The translations under genes were made by a program, and so were the position numbers. Below are positions 16,629 through 24,816 of a stretch of DNA of 64,000 nt, one piece after another (the stretch's first letter is position 1; the number at the start of each line of letters is the position of its first letter). Below the pieces are notes generated by a model. The model saw nothing but the letters and a program-made list of their open reading frames with translations. It was not told the origin of the DNA and did not search any database. The DNA is from JAICQM01 sp963781555 (GTDB lineage Bacteria > Chloroflexota > Limnocylindria > QHBO01): contig CAWAGB010000006.1 in assembly GCA_963781555.1 (NCBI GenBank), forward strand, positions 744,001-808,000, read 5' to 3'.

Positions 16629-18237
16629 CGGTCCGCTCCGCCCCGGGCAGGGCGTCGATGCCCAGCGTGCCGCGGAAGATGCCCGCGGTCAGCGCGAGCT
16701 CTGCCAGCTGGTCGCCCCACGCGATCGGGCGCGTGCCGCGTTGGCGCTCCGCCACGAACTCGAGCAGTGCGCCGGTCGGATCTGGGGCTCGCTCGGGGAG
16801 CTGCCCCGCGGCGGCTCGCGCGTCGAGCATGGCCGCCGCGCGAACCATGCAGAAGGCGCCCTGGCATGGGCCCATCCCCAGGCGGGTGGTGCGCCGCAGG
16901 TCGTCGAGCGATGAGTCGCCCCGCTCCTCGATGGCCGCCGCGAGCCGGTCCTGGGTCACCATCTCGCACTCGCAGATCAGCTCCGCGTCGCCGCCGCCGG
17001 TCGCCTCGTGGGCGGCGAAGCGATCACCCAGCCAGTACGGCCGGCCGGACGCTGGGCCCGGCAGCACTTCCTCGGCCGTGCGGCATGGCGCGTCGTTGCC
17101 GAGCGTCGTTGCGATGCGGTCCACCGCTTCGGCCGCCATGAGCCGGTACGTCGTCAGCTTCCCGCCGACGATGCTCCAGAACCCGCCGATCCCGTCGCGC
17201 CGGCCGTGGTCGATGACGTGGTGGGCGCGGCTGATCTCGCGCGACGCATCGTGGTGCTCCTCGCCCTCGAGCTCGGCGGCGTCGTACAGGGGTCGAGCAC
17301 CCGCATACGCGCGCAGCACCCGCGCGCCGGCCAGGCCGGGCACGAGGCGCTCGCCGTCGGCGAGCAGGGCATCTACCTCCTGGCGAGTCACCTGCACGTC
17401 GTCCGGGTCCGGGATCGTGATATCGGTCGTACCCAGGATGCAGACGGTGTGGACCGGGACGATGATGTCGCCGTCGCCGGGCGGTGCCAGGCGGTTGACG
17501 ACCGAGGCGGTCAGGCGTCGCGAGAGGATGAGCATCGAACCCTTGCCGGGGCTCATCACCAGCTGCGCGCCGGCCAGCCTGGCGACCTCGCCCGCCCATG
17601 CGCCGGCGGTGGAGAGGATGGCGCGGCAGGCCACGGTGCGCCGCTCCCCCGTTCGTCGGTCCTCGAGATGCGCCCCCGTGATCGCGCCGTCCGCGTCCCG
17701 CTCAATGCCGGTGAAGGCGTGGTACCGCCACGCATCGGCCCCATGCTCGCGGGCGCTCTCGATATTGGCGTCGACCAGCTCCCATGGCTCGAGCGAGGCG
17801 TCCGGCACCCGGTAGGCCGCGCGAATCGCGCGGTTCAGGAGCGGCTCGGCCGCGAACAGCTCCGGTAACGGCACGGGCTCGGCATCGATCCCGGCGGCCG
17901 CGCAGCGGTCCGCGAACCGCTCCACGTAGTCGTCCGGGTCGTCGGGCGTAGCCACGAAGTAGCCGCCGGTGAGCTCGAGCGCCGCCGGCGCGATGCGCCG
18001 CAGGACGGCGTTCTCCGCCGCGCAGTGACGGGCCGAGACCGGGTCGCTCTCCACGTAGCGGCCACCCGAATGCAGAAGGCCGTGGTAGCGCCCGCTCGTC
18101 CCGGAAGCGAAGTCGCCGCGCTCGACGAGGAGGGCGCGGATCCCGCGCATCGCGAGGTCGCGGAGGGCTCCCGCGCCGGTGGCACCGCCCCCCACGACGA
18201 GGACGTCCACCTCGGCGTGCGCGGGCAGGCCGATCAC
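16615..18237 (-). CDS. glpA: Anaerobic glycerol-3-phosphate dehydrogenase subunit A
   Basis: This 540-aa catalytic flavoprotein has FAD motif VLVVGGGATGAGALRDLAMRG, then SGTSGRYHGLLHSGGRYV (DAO-family glycerophosphate oxidase signature) and GIGGFWSIVGGKLTTYR. The C-terminal BFD-like [2Fe-2S] domain shows CECEMV and GMGPCQGAFC. It oxidises glycerol 3-phosphate to DHAP using FAD. The GTG start at 18237 (VIGLPAHAEVD) is chosen because it overlaps the pgsA stop as GTGA and places the FAD motif at about residue 13. Long upstream in-frame sequence is antisense-like and not family. Confidence 0.94.
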   Translation of the reverse strand: MIGLPAHAEVDVLVVGGGATGAGALRDLAMRGIRALLVERGDFASGTSGRYHGLLHSGGRYVESDPVSARHCAAENAVLRRIAPAALELTGGYFVATPDDPDDYVERFADRCAAAGIDAEPVPLPELFAAEPLLNRAIRAAYRVPDASLEPWELVDANIESAREHGADAWRYHAFTGIERDADGAITGAHLEDRRTGERRTVACRAILSTAGAWAGEVARLAGAQLVMSPGKGSMLILSRRLTASVVNRLAPPGDGDIIVPVHTVCILGTTDITIPDPDDVQVTRQEVDALLADGERLVPGLAGARVLRAYAGARPLYDAAELEGEEHHDASREISRAHHVIDHGRRDGIGGFWSIVGGKLTTYRLMAAEAVDRIATTLGNDAPCRTAEEVLPGPASGRPYWLGDRFAAHEATGGGDAELICECEMVTQDRLAAAIEERGDSSLDDLRRTTRLGMGPCQGAFCMVRAAAMLDARAAAGQLPERAPDPTGALLEFVAERQRGTRPIAWGDQLAELALTAGIFRGTLGIDALPGAERTDADG

Positions 18238-18842
18238 GTCCGTCCGCCGCGCAGCAGCGGGAGCGCGCCGCGGAGGTAGTCCCAGCCGGAGACGACCGTC
18301 AGCCCGGTGGCGAGAACCATGATCCAATGGCCCGCCGTCTCGAGCCCCTCGGCGGCGCCAGTGGCGGCGAGCGGACCGCCGGTCATGGCGTCCCAGGCCA
18401 ACAGCAGGACCGCCATACCCAGGAGGGTGATCGCCGTCTTGGCCTTGCCGAGCGGGCGGGCCGCGATCACCAGGTTGGCCGCGGCCGCAACCTGCCGGAT
18501 CCCGCTGACCACGAGCTCGCGGACCACGATGGTGGCGACCATCCAGGTCGGCAGCAGGCCCACTTCGACCATCGCCACCAGCACGCCGGCGACGAGCACC
18601 TTGTCGGCGGTGAGGTCCATGAACACGCCCAGCGGAGAGACCTCGTTGCGCCGCCGCGCCAGCCAGCCGTCGGCCCAGTCGGTGAGGCCGGCGAGCGCGA
18701 AGACGACGAAGGCGGCGATGCCCATCCCAGGGGACGCAAGGATGACGAGCGCGCACACCACGGGCGTGGCCAGGATGCGCGCGATGCCCAGGAGGTTGGG
18801 CGCCGAGCTGATCCGCGCCGGGCGTCTCGGGGCGTCAGGCAT
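18234..18842 (-). CDS. pgsA: CDP-diacylglycerol--glycerol-3-phosphate 3-phosphatidyltransferase
   Basis: This 202-aa polytopic membrane enzyme commits CDP-diacylglycerol and glycerol 3-phosphate to phosphatidylglycerol phosphate. The CDP-alcohol phosphotransferase motif is complete: D55-x2-D58-G59-x2-A62-R63-x8-G72-x3-D76-x3-D80. About five to six TM helices are seen. Other CDP-alcohol transferases share this motif; the neighbouring plsY and G3P genes favour PgsA. It overlaps plsY by 8 bases and glpA by 4. Confidence 0.9.
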   Translation of the reverse strand: MPDAPRRPARISSAPNLLGIARILATPVVCALVILASPGMGIAAFVVFALAGLTDWADGWLARRRNEVSPLGVFMDLTADKVLVAGVLVAMVEVGLLPTWMVATIVVRELVVSGIRQVAAAANLVIAARPLGKAKTAITLLGMAVLLLAWDAMTGGPLAATGAAEGLETAGHWIMVLATGLTVVSGWDYLRGALPLLRGGRT

Positions 18843-19482
18843 GGGTCAGGGTCTCCTTCTGGCCGAGCTTGCGTTCGGTGCCGGCGCGCAGCCGGCGAAT
18901 GTTGTCGGCATGGGCCCAGGCCACCAGCAACCCCGCGGCCAGCGCGTAGCCCACCGCCGCCCAGGTGGCCGCCCCGGCAGTCGCCAGCACCCCGACCACG
19001 ACCGGGGAGAGGAGCGAGCCGAGGACGGATCCGAGCGACACGTACCGCGTCCGCCAGATCACGACGAACACGACGGGGGCCAGGATGAGCAGGCCCAGGG
19101 ACGCCATGGCGCCCAGCGCGCCGGCCGACGTGGCGACCCCACGGCCGCCGGTGAAGCGAATGAAGACCGACCAGATGTGGCCGACCACGGCAGCGAAGCC
19201 CGCCGCGGCAGCCACCCATTCCGGGCTGCCCGCCGGACCAGCGGTCAGGATCAGGCGCGCGAGGACCACCGCCGCCACCCCCTTGGCCACGTCGAGGACG
19301 AAGACGAGCGCCGCCGTCCGCGCTCCGAGCGTGCGCAGCGCGTTGGTGGCCCCGGTGCGGTGCGAGCCGTACTCGCGGATGTCGATGCCGCGCGTCAACC
19401 GTCCCAGCAGCAGCCCGAACGGCACGGCGCCGAGCAGGTAGCCCAGCGCGACCGCCACCACCGCGCCCAGCGGCCAAGTCAC
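18835..19482 (-). CDS. plsY: Acyl-phosphate glycerol-3-phosphate acyltransferase
   Basis: This 215-aa membrane protein makes 1-acyl-glycerol 3-phosphate from acyl phosphate, the first acylation in phospholipid synthesis. Three family motifs are present: GSHRTGATNALRTLG (about 39-53), GHIWSVFIRFTGGRGVAT (about 101-118) and HADNIRRLRAGTERKLG near the C-terminus. It starts with GTG 19482 overlapping the dhaM stop. Placement inside a glycerol operon links exogenous glycerol directly to lipid synthesis. Confidence 0.95.
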   Translation of the reverse strand: MTWPLGAVVAVALGYLLGAVPFGLLLGRLTRGIDIREYGSHRTGATNALRTLGARTAALVFVLDVAKGVAAVVLARLILTAGPAGSPEWVAAAAGFAAVVGHIWSVFIRFTGGRGVATSAGALGAMASLGLLILAPVVFVVIWRTRYVSLGSVLGSLLSPVVVGVLATAGAATWAAVGYALAAGLLVAWAHADNIRRLRAGTERKLGQKETLTHA

Positions 19483-19895
19483 GAGCCGCTCCCCAGCTTG
19501 TCCATCCCGCCCGCCTCGTTGGCCGCGGCGAGCACACCCTCGAGCCCATCCCCCGCCGATGCCTGCACGGCGCCGATGAAGGCGCCCTCGACGATCGGGC
19601 CGGACGAGATCCTCACCCGCCCCGCCGCCGCGCCGTCCAGCAGCTCGTCCACGGCCAGCTGCGTGGCCAGCACCGCGCCGCCGAGGTCTGCCAGGACGAC
19701 GACCCCGGCACCTGCGTCAGCCGCCGCGATGGCCGCCGCGATGCGCGCGGCGTCGGTGCCGACCGCCCCGTCAGCCATGCCGCCGGCCGCCACCAGCCGC
19801 GGCTGGTCCGGCTGGAGATTGCCGAGCGCACGAACCAACTCGACGGTCGACTCGGCGACCGCTGCCGAGTGCGACACGACGACGATCCCGACCAT
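19479..19895 (-). CDS. dhaM: Dihydroxyacetone kinase phosphotransfer subunit (EIIA-mannose fold)
   Basis: This 138-aa protein begins MVGIVVVSHSAAVAE with the phosphorylated histidine at H9. It continues with AAGGMADGAVGTDAARI and VVVLADLGGAVLATQLAVDELL, the EIIA(Man)-like DhaM core. DhaM passes phosphate from the PTS (HPr) to ADP bound on DhaL. Only the EIIA domain is present: no HPr or EI domain is fused, and none is encoded in the window. ATG 19895 is preferred over 19910 because it is preceded by AACCG, a start context common here, and matches the family N-terminus. Confidence 0.9.
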   Translation of the reverse strand: MVGIVVVSHSAAVAESTVELVRALGNLQPDQPRLVAAGGMADGAVGTDAARIAAAIAAADAGAGVVVLADLGGAVLATQLAVDELLDGAAAGRVRISSGPIVEGAFIGAVQASAGDGLEGVLAAANEAGGMDKLGSGS

Positions 19896-19934
19896 CGGTT
19901 CGTCCGGCATGCGCGAGGTCCCTCTGCTGGTGCC

Positions 19935-19958
19935 GAGGGCGGCCGTGCGGCCGCCCTC
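19935..19958 (-). terminator. Perfect 10-bp hairpin between glpK and dhaM
   Basis: GAGGGCGGCC (19935-19944), loop GTGC, then GGCCGCCCTC (19949-19958). It lies in the 76-base gap between glpK and dhaM. No T-tract follows on the minus strand, so it may be a partial terminator or an mRNA-stabilising stem rather than a strong stop. Confidence 0.5.
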
Positions 19959-19971
19959 GTATCGGTGGATC

Positions 19972-21459
19972 CTAGTGCTCTTCCCAGTCGAGCGAGCGCT
20001 GGACCGCCTTCTTCCAGCCGCGGAACAGCTTTTCGCGCTTGTCCGCGTCCATCTGGGGCTCGAAACGGCGGTCGAGCGCCCAGTTCTTCGTGACGTCGCC
20101 GGTGTCCTTCCAGAAGCCCACCGCCAGGCCGGCGAGGTACGCCGCCCCCAGCGCGGTGGTCTCCGCGACCTGCGGCCGTTCGACCGCCACGCCCAGGATG
20201 TCGGCCTGGAACTGCATGAGGTCATTGTTGACGACCGCGCCGCCGTCGACCTTGAGCTCCTTCAGGGTGACCCCGGAATCGGCCTGCATCGCCTCCAGGA
20301 CCTCGCGAGTCTGGTACGCCATCGAGTCGACCGTGGCCCGGGCGATGTGCTCGATGGTCGAGCCGCGGGTCAGGCCCACGATCGCGCCGCGGGCGTACTG
20401 GTCCCAGTACGGCGCGCCGAGGCCCACGAAGGCCGGCACCATGTACACGCCCTCGGTGTCCGAGACCTTGCCGGCCAGCTTCTCCACGTCAGCGGAGTTG
20501 GTGATCACCTTCAGGCCGTCGCGAATCCACTGCACCGCTGCGCCGGCGATGAAGACCGATCCCTCGAGGGCGTAGGTGACCTTGCCGTCATAGCCCCACG
20601 CGATGGTGGTCAGCAGCCCGTTCTTGCTGGGCACCGCCTCCTCGCCGGTGTTGATGAGCATGAAGGCGCCGGTGCCGTAGGTCTGCTTGGCCATCCCCGG
20701 CTCGAAGCACGCCTGCCCGAAGGTTGCCGCCTGCTGGTCGCCGGCGTCGCCCGCGATCTTCAGCGAGCCGCCGAGAAGCGTCGTCTCGCCGTAGACCTCG
20801 CTGGATGGGCGCACCTCGGGCATCATCGCCCGCGGCACGTTCATGATCCCCAGCAGCTCTTCGTCCCACTCGAGGGTGTTGATGTTGAAGAGCAGGGTGC
20901 GGCTGGCGTTCGAGTAGTCGGCCACGTGGACCCGGCCCTCGGTGAGGCGCCAGATGAGGAAGCTGTCGACCGTGCCGAACAGCAGCTCTCCGGCCTCCGC
21001 CCGTTCCTGCGCGCCGGGGTTGTTCTGCAGGATGTGGCGAATCTTGGTGCCGCTGAAGTAGGCGTCCACCGGCAGGCCGGTCTTATCGCGGAACTTCTGC
21101 TCGTGGCCCGCCGCCTTCAGCTCGTCGCAATAGCCGGCCGTGATACGGCTCTGCCAGACGATGGCGTTCTGGACCGGCTTGCCGGTCTTCTTGTCCCAGA
21201 CAACGGTCGTCTCGCGCTGGTTGGTGATACCGATGGCGGCGATGTCGTCCGGCGTGGCGCCGGCATCGGCGATCACCTTCTTCGCGACGGCGAGCTGCGA
21301 GTCCCAGATGGCCTCGGGATCGTGCTCGACATGGCCGGGCGACGGGTAGATCTGCGGGAACTCCTGGTTGGCGACCTTGTGAATGGTGCCGTCCGCATTG
21401 AAGAGAATGGCGCGACTGGAGGTCGTGCCCTGGTCGAGAGCAAGTACGTACTTGGCCAT
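19972..21459 (-). CDS. glpK: Glycerol kinase
   Basis: This 495-aa FGGY-family enzyme phosphorylates glycerol with ATP to give sn-glycerol 3-phosphate. It begins with the phosphate-binding LALDQGTTSSRAI. GITNQRETTVVWDKKTG, IWRLTEGRVHVADYSNASRTL, TYGTGAFMLINTGEE and a GLAVGFWKD tail follow, all glycerol-kinase signatures. Length is exactly typical. The product feeds GlpABC (catabolism) and PlsY/PgsA (lipids) encoded downstream. An AAGGGA element lies upstream of the start. Regulation by HPr or EIIA cannot be judged from sequence alone. Confidence 0.97.
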   Translation of the reverse strand: MAKYVLALDQGTTSSRAILFNADGTIHKVANQEFPQIYPSPGHVEHDPEAIWDSQLAVAKKVIADAGATPDDIAAIGITNQRETTVVWDKKTGKPVQNAIVWQSRITAGYCDELKAAGHEQKFRDKTGLPVDAYFSGTKIRHILQNNPGAQERAEAGELLFGTVDSFLIWRLTEGRVHVADYSNASRTLLFNINTLEWDEELLGIMNVPRAMMPEVRPSSEVYGETTLLGGSLKIAGDAGDQQAATFGQACFEPGMAKQTYGTGAFMLINTGEEAVPSKNGLLTTIAWGYDGKVTYALEGSVFIAGAAVQWIRDGLKVITNSADVEKLAGKVSDTEGVYMVPAFVGLGAPYWDQYARGAIVGLTRGSTIEHIARATVDSMAYQTREVLEAMQADSGVTLKELKVDGGAVVNNDLMQFQADILGVAVERPQVAETTALGAAYLAGLAVGFWKDTGDVTKNWALDRRFEPQMDADKREKLFRGWKKAVQRSLDWEEH

Positions 21460-21483
21460 GTGCGATGCGATCCCTTCCCTTGG

Positions 21484-22116
21484 TCAGCTCGTCGCGACGG
21501 CGTCGCGAAGCGATTCGAAGAGGATGGTCGTGGAGGTGGCCCCGGGGTCCTGGTGCCCCATGGCACGTTCCCCGAGGTAGCTGGCGCGGCCCTTGCGCGC
21601 GACCAGCGGGGTGATCCGGTCGCGACCCGCGGCGGCGGCGGCAGCGGCAGCCGCCAGGGCGGCGGCCAGCCCGTCGCCCTGAGCGGCGTCGTAGGCGTCG
21701 ACGGCCGGCGCCAGCGCGTCGACCATCGTCTTGTCGTCGGCCTCGGCCTTGCCACGCATGCGGACGCCATCCAGGGCCGCGTGCAATGCCTCGCCGAGCT
21801 CGGCGGTCGTGGCGCTGGTCCGTTCGCCGAGGGCGGTTGCCAGCCGCAGGAAGAAGGTTCCGTAGAGCGGCCCAGACGCTCCTCCAACGGTGGAGATGAG
21901 CGTCATCCCGACTGCCTTGCTGGTTGCCCCCAGATCGGCCTCGCCGAGCTCGGCGAGCTTGCCCCGCACCGCGGTGAAGCCACGGTCCATGTTGGTCCCA
22001 TGATCCGCATCGCCGACCGCCGAGTCGAGCTGCGTCAGCTCGTCCCGGCGTTCGTGGATGCGATCCGCGAAGGTTTCCAGGAAGCGCCGCAGGGTGGCGC
22101 CGTCGAAGTCGCTCAT
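21484..22116 (-). CDS. dhaL: Dihydroxyacetone kinase ADP-binding subunit
   Basis: This 210-aa all-helical protein has the Mg-ADP site LDSAVGDADHGTNMDRG (metal ligands D31, D36, D38) and STVGGASGPLYGTFF. It ends with LGERAMGHQDPGATST. DhaL carries the ADP that is rephosphorylated by DhaM and used by DhaK. An alanine run (about 150-165) is an unusual low-complexity insertion. The start at 22116 (GGACCG-ATG) is chosen over an upstream in-frame start that lacks family sequence. 17 bases separate it from the dhaK stop. Confidence 0.95.
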   Translation of the reverse strand: MSDFDGATLRRFLETFADRIHERRDELTQLDSAVGDADHGTNMDRGFTAVRGKLAELGEADLGATSKAVGMTLISTVGGASGPLYGTFFLRLATALGERTSATTAELGEALHAALDGVRMRGKAEADDKTMVDALAPAVDAYDAAQGDGLAAALAAAAAAAAAGRDRITPLVARKGRASYLGERAMGHQDPGATSTTILFESLRDAVATS

Positions 22117-22133
22117 CGGTCCATGCGGAGTCC

Positions 22134-23132
22134 TCAGACCCCCCAACGCAGGGCCGCCGTGTTGACCGGCGCGTCCCACAGCTTCGTCATCTCGTCGTCC
22201 AGCTTCAGGAGCGTGATCGAGCAGCCCGCCATCTCGAGCGAGGTGATGTAGCTGCCGACCAGGTTGCGTTTGATGGTCATCCCACGCTCGCCGAGCATCG
22301 AGGCGACTTTGTGGTAGACGACGTACAGCTCGATGAGCGGGGTGCCGCCCATGCCGTTGACGAACGCCAGCACGTTGTCGCCGGAGTTGAAGAGCCCGTC
22401 ATCCAGGATCGGGCCCATCAACGCCTCGGTGATCTCGTCGGCCGTGGCCAGCTTGCGACGCTCGCGACCCGGCTCGCCATGGATCCCGATCCCGATCTCC
22501 ATCTCGTCGTCGCCCAGGTCGAAGGTCGGCTTGCCGGCCGCCGGCACCGTGCAGCTGGTGAGCGCCATGCCCATGCTGCGCACGTTGTCCTGGACGCGCT
22601 GGCAGAGCGCGGTGACCGATGCGAGATCCTGCCCCGCCTCGGCGGCGGCGCCCACGATCTTCTCGGCCAGCACCGTGCCGCCGACGCCGCGACGGCCCGC
22701 CGTGTAGAGGCTGTCCTTGACGGCCACGTCATCGGCGATGACGACGCTCGTCACCTCGATGCCCTCGGCCTGGGCGAGCTCGGCGGCGAGCTCGAAGTTC
22801 ATGATGTCGCCGGTGTAGTTCTTGACGATGTGCAGGACGCCGGCACCGCCGTCGACCGCCTTGGTGGCGGCGAGCATCTGGTCGGGCACCGGCGACGTGA
22901 AGACGGCGCCCGGGCAGGCCGCGTCGAGCATGCCCATCCCGACGAAGCCGCCGTGCATCGGCTCGTGCCCCGAGCCGCCCCCCGAGATGACCCCGACCTT
23001 GCCCTTGCGGGGTGCGTCGCTGCGCACCACCACGTTCGGCGAGATCACCTTGAGCAGGTCGCCGTGAGCGGCGACCATGCCGGCCAGCGCCTCGTCGACC
23101 AGCGCGTCGGGGCTGTTGATGAGCTTCTTCAT
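22134..23132 (-). CDS. dhaK: Dihydroxyacetone kinase substrate-binding subunit
   Basis: This 332-aa protein binds dihydroxyacetone covalently through a hemiaminal with the histidine in GIGIHGEPG (about H218). The N-terminal half shows VGVISGGGSGHEPMHGGFVGMGML, KNYTGDIMNF and ADDVAVKDS. The C-terminal half has FVNGMGGTPLIELYVVY. With DhaL and DhaM it makes DHAP. No dhaR regulator or glycerol dehydrogenase is visible, so the source of dihydroxyacetone is unknown. It follows glpF after a hairpin-containing spacer. Confidence 0.96.
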   Translation of the reverse strand: MKKLINSPDALVDEALAGMVAAHGDLLKVISPNVVVRSDAPRKGKVGVISGGGSGHEPMHGGFVGMGMLDAACPGAVFTSPVPDQMLAATKAVDGGAGVLHIVKNYTGDIMNFELAAELAQAEGIEVTSVVIADDVAVKDSLYTAGRRGVGGTVLAEKIVGAAAEAGQDLASVTALCQRVQDNVRSMGMALTSCTVPAAGKPTFDLGDDEMEIGIGIHGEPGRERRKLATADEITEALMGPILDDGLFNSGDNVLAFVNGMGGTPLIELYVVYHKVASMLGERGMTIKRNLVGSYITSLEMAGCSITLLKLDDEMTKLWDAPVNTAALRWGV

Positions 23133-23180
23133 GCGATCCACGGCTCCCTTCGGAGAGGCCTGTCTGCCCACGGACCGATG

Positions 23181-23212
23181 CGAACGCGGCGGGACGATGC
23201 CCGCCGCGTTCG
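23181..23212 (-). terminator. Strong hairpin between glpF and dhaK
   Basis: CGAACGCGGCGGG (23181-23193), loop ACGATG, CCCGCCGCGTTCG (23200-23212): a perfect 13-bp stem, extendable by GATG/CGCATC with one bulge. It sits between the first and second genes of the glycerol cluster. It could partially terminate or protect the glpF mRNA so that the facilitator is made in excess. No T-tract is visible. Confidence 0.6.
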
Positions 23213-23229
23213 ACGCATCGGCAGGACAG

Positions 23230-23976
23230 CTACATCGACAGGTAGTTGGTGAAGACGGCGTTGTAGGCGAGCGCGCCCAGGATGCCGCCGATGATCGGTC
23301 CGACCACCGGGATCCAGCTGTAGCCCCAGTCCGAGTCGCCCTTCCCGGCGATCGGCAGCAGCGCATGCGCGATGCGAGGACCGAGGTCGCGGGCCGGGTT
23401 GATGGCGTAGCCCGTGGGTCCGCCGAGCGAGAGCCCGATGCTCCACACCAGGAAGCCAACCAGCAGGGCGGCAAGTCCGGGTGCCAGCTCGTTGGTGGTG
23501 ATCGCCAGCACGCCGAAGACGAGCATGAAGGTGCCGATGATCTCGCTGATCAGGTTGCTCGTCGTGTTGCGGATGGCGGGCCCGGTCGAGAAGACGGCGA
23601 GCTTGAGGCCCGGATCATCGGTCTCGGCCCAGTGCGGGAGGTAGTGGAGCCAGACGACGACGGCACCGATGAAGGCACCGATGAACTCACCCGCCAGGTA
23701 CCACGGCACGTTGCCCCAGGCATTCGCGTCCGCGGGCGCAATCATGGCGAGCCCGATGGTCACCGCGGGGTTGAGGTGCGCGCCGGTCAGCCCACCAATC
23801 GCATAGACGCCCACCGCGACGGCGAGTGCCCATCCGGTGGTGATGACGATCCAGCCCGCGTTCTGCGCCTTCGACTTGGCGAGCAGGACGCCGGCGACGA
23901 CGCCGTCGCCGAGGATGATGAGAATGGCCGTTCCGAAGATCTCGGCCAGCATGATCTGGAAACCGTCGGTCAGCAT
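23230..23976 (-). CDS. glpF: Glycerol uptake facilitator (aquaglyceroporin)
   Basis: This 248-aa MIP-family channel has six TM helices and both NPA boxes: GAHLNPAVTIG and GYAINPARDLGPR. The D after the second NPA (NPARD) is the glycerol-facilitator signature that distinguishes it from water-only aquaporins. It equilibrates glycerol across the cytoplasmic membrane and is first in the cluster, consistent with induction of uptake first. The 134 bases upstream hold no gene; they contain a TTACGTAG element and no clear -35/-10 pair. Confidence 0.94.
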   Translation of the reverse strand: MLTDGFQIMLAEIFGTAILIILGDGVVAGVLLAKSKAQNAGWIVITTGWALAVAVGVYAIGGLTGAHLNPAVTIGLAMIAPADANAWGNVPWYLAGEFIGAFIGAVVVWLHYLPHWAETDDPGLKLAVFSTGPAIRNTTSNLISEIIGTFMLVFGVLAITTNELAPGLAALLVGFLVWSIGLSLGGPTGYAINPARDLGPRIAHALLPIAGKGDSDWGYSWIPVVGPIIGGILGALAYNAVFTNYLSM

Positions 23977-24110
23977 GCCCTGTGTCCCTCGTTACGTAGC
24001 AAGGTGGCTCGGATCACCGGTCGCGCAACGGGCACGGCCGGGCGGGTGCATCACTCCGACGAGGCGCACCTCCTTCGCGGAAGCCGCGAGATGGTTCGGG
24101 GTGTCACCGG

Positions 24111-24347
24111 TCAGGCCGGATCACGCTCCTGGCCCTCGGCGTAGTCGCCGCGAGATGGACGGGCGTGGTCATGCGGCAGCTCTTCCTGGCCGTCCGCGAA
24201 GTCACCCCGCCGCAGCTCCTCGGGCGGGACGTGATCCTCGGCCTCCTGGCCCTCGGCGAAATCACCGCGGTGCTCGGACTCGCTGTCCGGCTCGCGACGC
24301 TCCTGCCCTGTGCTGAATCGCCCTTCATTGTCGTCGTGGTGCCCCAT
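24111..24347 (-). CDS. Small acidic repeat protein (RGDFAEGQE repeats), function unknown
   Basis: This 78-residue, very hydrophilic protein is made almost wholly of four spaced copies of one unit: GRFSTGQE, GDFAEGQE, GDFADGQE and GDYAEGQE. They are separated by 7-10 residue charged linkers rich in Glu, Asp, His and Arg. No hydrophobic core or signal peptide is seen, so it is probably intrinsically disordered and cytoplasmic. Small proteins with similar G-x-F-[AS]-x-G-x-E repeats occur in actinobacterial genomes as far as I recall, without known function. Codon usage matches the neighbours, and the ATG is preceded by CGTCG. Confidence 0.65.
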   Translation of the reverse strand: MGHHDDNEGRFSTGQERREPDSESEHRGDFAEGQEAEDHVPPEELRRGDFADGQEELPHDHARPSRGDYAEGQERDPA

Positions 24348-24419
24348 CGACGGACCTCCGGTACGGAATGGTCAGCGGGCACCATTGTCCTCCGCCGCGC
24401 AATACCCCGGTGTGCGTTC

Positions 24420-24776
24420 CTAGCGCGGTGGCGGATGTCCCGAAACGGCGGCACGACGGGTGAGGAGTCGACCCGCAAACGCGAGTCCGACCCACGCGAT
24501 CGCAGCACCCGCGCCGATGTACAGGGCGTTGGGCATGCCCTGCGGCCACGCCAGCGAAAAGGCCAGCAGGCCGACGACCACCATTCCAATGAGGAGCACC
24601 GCCACGAAGCGCGATGACCCGGCGCCAGCGGACGACTGCCCCCGCCGACCTCGCGTGGCATCACGCTTCTGCTTCTGGCGCTCCATGCGCTGGCGCGCCT
24701 GTGCCGACACCGGCGGCGCGAACGGGTCGCGTCCCTTGTTCATGCGCTCGTAGGCGCGGCGCTCTTCACGTGACAT
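24420..24776 (-). CDS. Small membrane protein with charged N-terminus
   Basis: This 118-aa protein has a highly charged N-terminal 55 residues (MSREERRAYERMNKGRDPF, then Gln/Lys/Arg-rich helix). Two TM helices follow (about 58-76 and 84-104) and a short basic tail. The start at 24776 is the first methionine before the conserved-looking SREERRAYER segment. No recognised domain; the topology suggests a cytoplasmic head on a two-helix anchor. It lies 40 bases downstream of the NDH-2 gene on the same strand and may be co-transcribed with it. Confidence 0.65.
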   Translation of the reverse strand: MSREERRAYERMNKGRDPFAPPVSAQARQRMERQKQKRDATRGRRGQSSAGAGSSRFVAVLLIGMVVVGLLAFSLAWPQGMPNALYIGAGAAIAWVGLAFAGRLLTRRAAVSGHPPPR

Positions 24777-24816
24777 GGTCTGCCGAGCATAGCGGAGGAG
24801 CGACGGAGGTGGCCGC

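Noticed and set aside
18307..22251. A 1314-codon open frame on the plus strand across the glycerol cluster
   Set aside because: Opposite strand of pgsA, plsY, dhaM, glpK and dhaL, all of which have complete family motifs; the frame is low-complexity and unsupported.
23977..24110. Repeated TCACCGGTC upstream of glpF as a regulator site
   Set aside because: Two copies 90 bases apart in GC-rich DNA, one of them next to the neighbouring gene end; not distinguishable from chance.
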